A stretch of 7,832 nt of DNA, taken from assembly GCA_028869355.1 (NCBI GenBank), contig JAGWSK010000206.1:1-7832 (forward strand). The letters run 5' to 3'. The position numbers and the translations under genes are program-made. Positions 4,595 through 7,832 of this stretch are shown here, piece after piece. Numbering within the stretch: the stretch's first letter is position 1; each line of letters opens with the position of its first letter. The DNA is from Alphaproteobacteria bacterium. Lineage in GTDB: Bacteria; Pseudomonadota; Alphaproteobacteria; Micropepsales; Micropepsaceae. The notes under the pieces were generated by a model. It did no database searches, was not told the origin of the DNA, and worked only from the letters and a program-made list of their open reading frames with translations.

Positions 4595-6238
4595 TCACGC
4601 TTGCAATATGGCTGCGCGGGCTTTCTCATCGATCGAAATCCAGCGCGTCCGTTGGAAGTTGAGCAGATTATCTTCCCAGCCTTTCACATAAGGCCGCACC
4701 AGCTGTCCGGAAATATTGAAGTTCAAGGGAATCCACGCATTGTCCTTCAGCGCAATCGATTCGGCCTGTGCCAGCAGATCGCCGCGTTTTTCGAGATCAA
4801 GTTCGTTATTCGCCTGATCAAGCAGGCTGTCATAGGCTGGGTTGTTGTAATGGCCGTAATTGTTGGCGTTGTCTTTCCGCAACAGGTCGAGAAACGTCGT
4901 GGCATCATCGTAGTCGCCGAGCCAGCCCGGATTGGCAAGCTCGAAATCGCCGGTTGGCAACCGATCCAGAAAAATCGCGCCATCGAGTTGCAAGATCTGG
5001 GCATCGACGTAAATCTGCTTCCACATCTGCTGGACGGCAACCGGCATGCGACGGGACGTTGGCGCCGCCGAACGGATCATCAGTGATGTCCGGAGAATGT
5101 TGTCCGGTCCATATCCCGCCTGCTGCATCAGCATTTGCGCCCGTTTGAGCCGATCCGGGAACGGCATCGACTTGAAATCGAGGAATACGCCGCCGGGATA
5201 ATTCGCCGTGCCCGGCGGCACCATATTGTAGGCAGGGGGTTCGCCGACGTGATCGATCTTGTTGACGATGGTTTCGCGATCAACCGACAGGGTAAGCGCC
5301 TCTCGCACCCTCGGATCATCGAACGGTTTCATGGTCATGTTCATGACCAGATATTCGATCGAGAGGATTGGCTTGAGACGTAGCAGCTCGGGCATATTTG
5401 CGCGCAGCCAATTGATCTGCTGCTGCGGCATACGCTCCTGAATGTCGAGTTCGCCAGCCCGTAAACGTTTCAGCGCTGCCGGGTAATCGGTTGTCGGATA
5501 GAATATCACACGGTCGATGTGGACATTGCCAGCATCGTAGAATTTCGGATTCTTGACGATCGTAATGTGATCGTTCGACGCCCATTCTGTGAGCGTGTAG
5601 GGGCCGTTACCGACGTAATTTCCGGGCTTCGTCCAAGCGTCGCCCTTCGCCAGCACGACGTGGCGTGGAACGGGATACATCGTCATATGGCTGACGATCT
5701 GCAGGAAATAGGGTAGCGGATGTTCGAGTTCGACGATCAACGTTTTGGCGTCGCTGGCGCGAACGCCCAACGATTCCACCGGCATCTTGCCCGTGTTCAC
5801 CGCCTGGGCGTTCTTCAGCGGATACAGGAAATATCCGTAGACCGAAGCAGTCTTCGGATCGAGAATGCGTCGCCAGGAAAATACGAAATCGTCCGCACTG
5901 ACCCGCGCACCGTCCGACCAGACGTGATCGCGAAGATAGAAGGTCCAGGTCTTACCGTCCGCCGACTGCTCCCAGCGCTCCGCAGCGCCGGCGATCGGTT
6001 TTGACCGGGCGTCGTAGGTCGTCAGCCCGATCAGCATGTCGCCCATCACATCGTCTTCCCATTCAGCTTGGGCGTGATGAGGATCGAGGGTTCCAGGTTC
6101 AGCAGCGTTTCCCCGGTTGAACACAACTTCACCCGGACGGGCGGCGAAACGGTTCTGGCCGGGACTCTGTCCGCAAGACGCAAGCAGCGCGGCGGAACCA
6201 GCGGAGATCAGGAATGAACGGCGGGTTTGCGTGCGCAC
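4595..6238 (-). CDS. Peptide-type ABC transporter solute-binding lipoprotein, Tat signal
   Basis: A 547-residue member of the OppA/DppA/MppA solute-binding family (SBP_bac_5), which captures oligopeptides or similar solutes outside the cytoplasmic membrane and delivers them to an ABC permease. The N-terminus TRRSFLI is a twin-arginine signal; LASC with C22 is a lipobox, so it should be Tat-exported and lipid-anchored. Family features: AEPGTLDPHHA near 47-57, ERWEQSADGKTWTFYLRD with HVWSDGARVSADDFVFSW following, GNGPYTLTEW, and an FDDPRVREALTLSVDRE block in the middle. Length is normal and the frame is intact. Translation starts at a GTG, five bases after the stop of the ATPase gene, with no evident ribosome-binding site; in-frame TGA at 6260-6262 rules out earlier starts. 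Coupling to the upstream gene is likely. The ligand cannot be told from sequence. Confidence 0.93.
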   Translation of the reverse strand: MRTQTRRSFLISAGSAALLASCGQSPGQNRFAARPGEVVFNRGNAAEPGTLDPHHAQAEWEDDVMGDMLIGLTTYDARSKPIAGAAERWEQSADGKTWTFYLRDHVWSDGARVSADDFVFSWRRILDPKTASVYGYFLYPLKNAQAVNTGKMPVESLGVRASDAKTLIVELEHPLPYFLQIVSHMTMYPVPRHVVLAKGDAWTKPGNYVGNGPYTLTEWASNDHITIVKNPKFYDAGNVHIDRVIFYPTTDYPAALKRLRAGELDIQERMPQQQINWLRANMPELLRLKPILSIEYLVMNMTMKPFDDPRVREALTLSVDRETIVNKIDHVGEPPAYNMVPPGTANYPGGVFLDFKSMPFPDRLKRAQMLMQQAGYGPDNILRTSLMIRSAAPTSRRMPVAVQQMWKQIYVDAQILQLDGAIFLDRLPTGDFELANPGWLGDYDDATTFLDLLRKDNANNYGHYNNPAYDSLLDQANNELDLEKRGDLLAQAESIALKDNAWIPLNFNISGQLVRPYVKGWEDNLLNFQRTRWISIDEKARAAILQA

Positions 6239-6243
6239 AGCGG

Positions 6244-7832
6244 CTATACCGGGTCGTGTTCAGCGACAAAATGGCCGAGCGCAACCTCGATCAGCTTCGG
6301 CCGGTATTGTTCCGCATCGGGATCGTCGATGCGCTTCGATTTCAAGAACATCAATGGCGAACGTGTATCGAGCGGCGAGGGCAGTTCTGCCGGCAATGCG
6401 CGGCGCGGCTTGGCGCGTTCGGCTCTGGGATCGGGAATGGGCACTGCGGACATCAGTGCGCGCGTATAGGGATGACGCGGATCGAGATAGATGGCATCGT
6501 TGGGCGCCATTTCGACGACGCGGCCAAGATAGAGCACCATTACCCGATGCGACACACGCCGGACGACCGATAGATCGTGGCTGATGAAGATCAGCGACAT
6601 TCCGAATTCCGCCTGAAGCGACATCAACAGATCGACGATCTGCGCCTGAATGGAGACATCCAGTGCACTGACCGCTTCATCGCAGACCACGAGCCTCGGC
6701 CTCAAGACCATCGCCCGGGCAATCCCGACGCGCTGGTTTTGTCCGCCGGAGAACTCATGCGGATATCGATTGACCCACAGCGGATCGAGTCCGACTTTCT
6801 GCATCATGGCCCGGACCCGGCTGTCGGTTTCGGCGCGCGACAGATCTGGTTCGAGTGAGCGCAACGGTTCAGCGATGCTTTCGCTGATGGTCATGCGCGG
6901 ATCGAGGCTCGCCAACGGATCCTGGAATACGATCTGGAATTCCTTGCGCATCGCACGGAGCTGACGTTCTTCCTGCGCGGGCAGCTTGCGGCCACACCAC
7001 ACCACCGTACCGGCGGTCTCGGGCAATAGCCGGATCACGGCGCGCGCAAGCGTCGATTTTCCGCAACCGGACTCGCCGACCACGCCAAGCGTTTCGCCTT
7101 CTTTGAGCGTGAAGCTGACGCCGTCCACCGCCCGCAATGGTTTGAAGCGTGGGATCAGCGTCCCTCCGACGCGGATCGGAAACCAGACCTTGATGTCTTC
7201 AACCGACATCAGATCGGGCGCAGTTGCGGGCGGCGCCGGCGGTGCTTTCGCATGACCGTTGGCATCCGGGCGATCGATGCGCGGCATGGAATCCAGCAGC
7301 ATCCGTGTATAACTGTGCCGCGGACGATAAAATATATCGTCCACTGGACCGGTTTCGACAAATTCGCCATTGCGCATGACCTGCACCCGGTCCGCGATCG
7401 AAGCAATGACACCCATGTCATGGCTGATCAGCGCGATCGACGTATTCAGCTCCTTCCGCAGATCGCGCATAATATCGAGAATCTGCGCCTGCACGGTGAC
7501 ATCCAGTGCCGTGGTTGGTTCATCGGCGATGAGCAGGTCCGGCCCACAGGCCGTCGCAATTGCGATCATCACCCGCTGCCGCATGCCGCCCGACAATTCG
7601 TGCGGATATTGCCGCATACGCCGTTTGGCTTCCGGTATGCGCACGAGTTCCAGCGTTTCCAGGGCCCGCTGCGACGCGGCCTCACGGCTCATTCCCCGGT
7701 GAGTCCGCAGTGTCTCGATGATCTGTTCGCCGACGCGCATATGCGGTGTGAGCGAAGTCAGCGGGTCCTGAAAGATCATTGTGATCTTTGACCCGCGGAT
7801 TCGATTCAGCCGGGACTGCGGCGCGCCGATCA
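6244..7832 (-). CDS. Fused OppD-OppF-type ABC transporter ATPase, N-terminus outside window
   Basis: ATP-hydrolysing subunit of a peptide/nickel-type importer, carrying two nucleotide-binding domains in one chain as in YejF and GsiA. The frame is open to the right edge (17 more codons above the ATG at 7779), and the first Walker A lies beyond it, so 7779 is not the real start. Numbering from that ATG: domain 1 has its Q-loop at 3-6 (FQDP), LSGGMRQR (62-69), Walker B LLIADE (82-87) and H120. A Pro/Ala-rich linker follows (about 172-190). Domain 2 has Walker A GESGCGKST (235-243), Q-loop FQDP (285-288), FSGGQNQR (343-350), Walker B LVVCDE (363-368) and H401. Both domains appear catalytically complete apart from the unseen part. 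The C-terminus (LPAELPSPLDTRSP onward) lacks the Cys-containing motif usual after that point. It is followed five bases later by the solute-binding protein gene; permease genes presumably lie outside the window. Confidence 0.93.
   Translation of the reverse strand, partial: IGAPQSRLNRIRGSKITMIFQDPLTSLTPHMRVGEQIIETLRTHRGMSREAASQRALETLELVRIPEAKRRMRQYPHELSGGMRQRVMIAIATACGPDLLIADEPTTALDVTVQAQILDIMRDLRKELNTSIALISHDMGVIASIADRVQVMRNGEFVETGPVDDIFYRPRHSYTRMLLDSMPRIDRPDANGHAKAPPAPPATAPDLMSVEDIKVWFPIRVGGTLIPRFKPLRAVDGVSFTLKEGETLGVVGESGCGKSTLARAVIRLLPETAGTVVWCGRKLPAQEERQLRAMRKEFQIVFQDPLASLDPRMTISESIAEPLRSLEPDLSRAETDSRVRAMMQKVGLDPLWVNRYPHEFSGGQNQRVGIARAMVLRPRLVVCDEAVSALDVSIQAQIVDLLMSLQAEFGMSLIFISHDLSVVRRVSHRVMVLYLGRVVEMAPNDAIYLDPRHPYTRALMSAVPIPDPRAERAKPRRALPAELPSPLDTRSPLMFLKSKRIDDPDAEQYRPKLIEVALGHFVAEHDPV

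Noticed and set aside
7779..7779. ATG at 7779 as the real start of the ATPase
   Set aside because: It lies immediately before the Q-loop of the first domain; the Walker A region must be upstream and the frame is open to the edge.
6244..7832. Similarity between the two halves of the ATPase as a DNA repeat
   Set aside because: It is the expected homology between two nucleotide-binding domains, not a recent tandem duplication; the DNA is well diverged.

Overview
The window is GC-rich, tightly packed with protein genes, and looks like an alphaproteobacterial chromosome. The protein styles (split decarboxylase of the sulfopyruvate/phosphonopyruvate type, fused two-domain peptide-transporter ATPase, HigB/HigA-like pair) fit the Bradyrhizobium/Rhodopseudomonas group of the Hyphomicrobiales. 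That placement is inferred from general resemblance and was not computed. No rRNA, tRNA, CRISPR array or insertion sequence was seen.

Layout from left to right. (1) At the left edge, on the minus strand, is the first part of a small predicted lipoprotein; its gene runs off the window at base 1. (2) Positions 247-909 (minus) encode a 220-residue hydrophobic protein built from three two-helix repeats. (3) Positions 1090-2568 (minus) encode a complete NAD(P)-dependent aldehyde dehydrogenase with all main catalytic residues. (4) Divergent from it, across only 65 bases, are two one-base-overlapping plus-strand genes (2634-3176 and 3176-3787). They encode the two halves of a thiamine-diphosphate 2-oxoacid decarboxylase resembling ComD/ComE. 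(5) Positions 3841-4576 (plus) hold a toxin-antitoxin pair, Gp49/HigB-like toxin first and XRE-family antitoxin second, overlapping by eight bases, with their own promoter-like sequence. (6) Convergent with this pair, on the minus strand, are a Tat-exported solute-binding lipoprotein (4595-6238) and, upstream of it, a fused OppD-OppF ATPase (6244 to beyond the right edge) of a peptide/nickel-type ABC transporter.

How they may work together: the ABC transporter would import an oligopeptide-like or other polar solute. The split decarboxylase would turn a 2-oxoacid into an aldehyde, and the divergent dehydrogenase would oxidise that aldehyde to a carboxylate. This two-step route is inferred from gene adjacency, and the substrate is unknown. 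The toxin-antitoxin pair looks like a separate, lower-GC insertion between the enzyme and transporter genes.

The points most worth a second look are an in-frame TGA just upstream of the decarboxylase alpha start, a possibly leaderless toxin mRNA, the three-fold repeat in the membrane protein, and a fused ATPase whose C-terminus lacks the usual cysteine motif. I found no clear sign of an entirely new system; the divergent decarboxylase/dehydrogenase module is the nearest candidate for an undescribed pathway.
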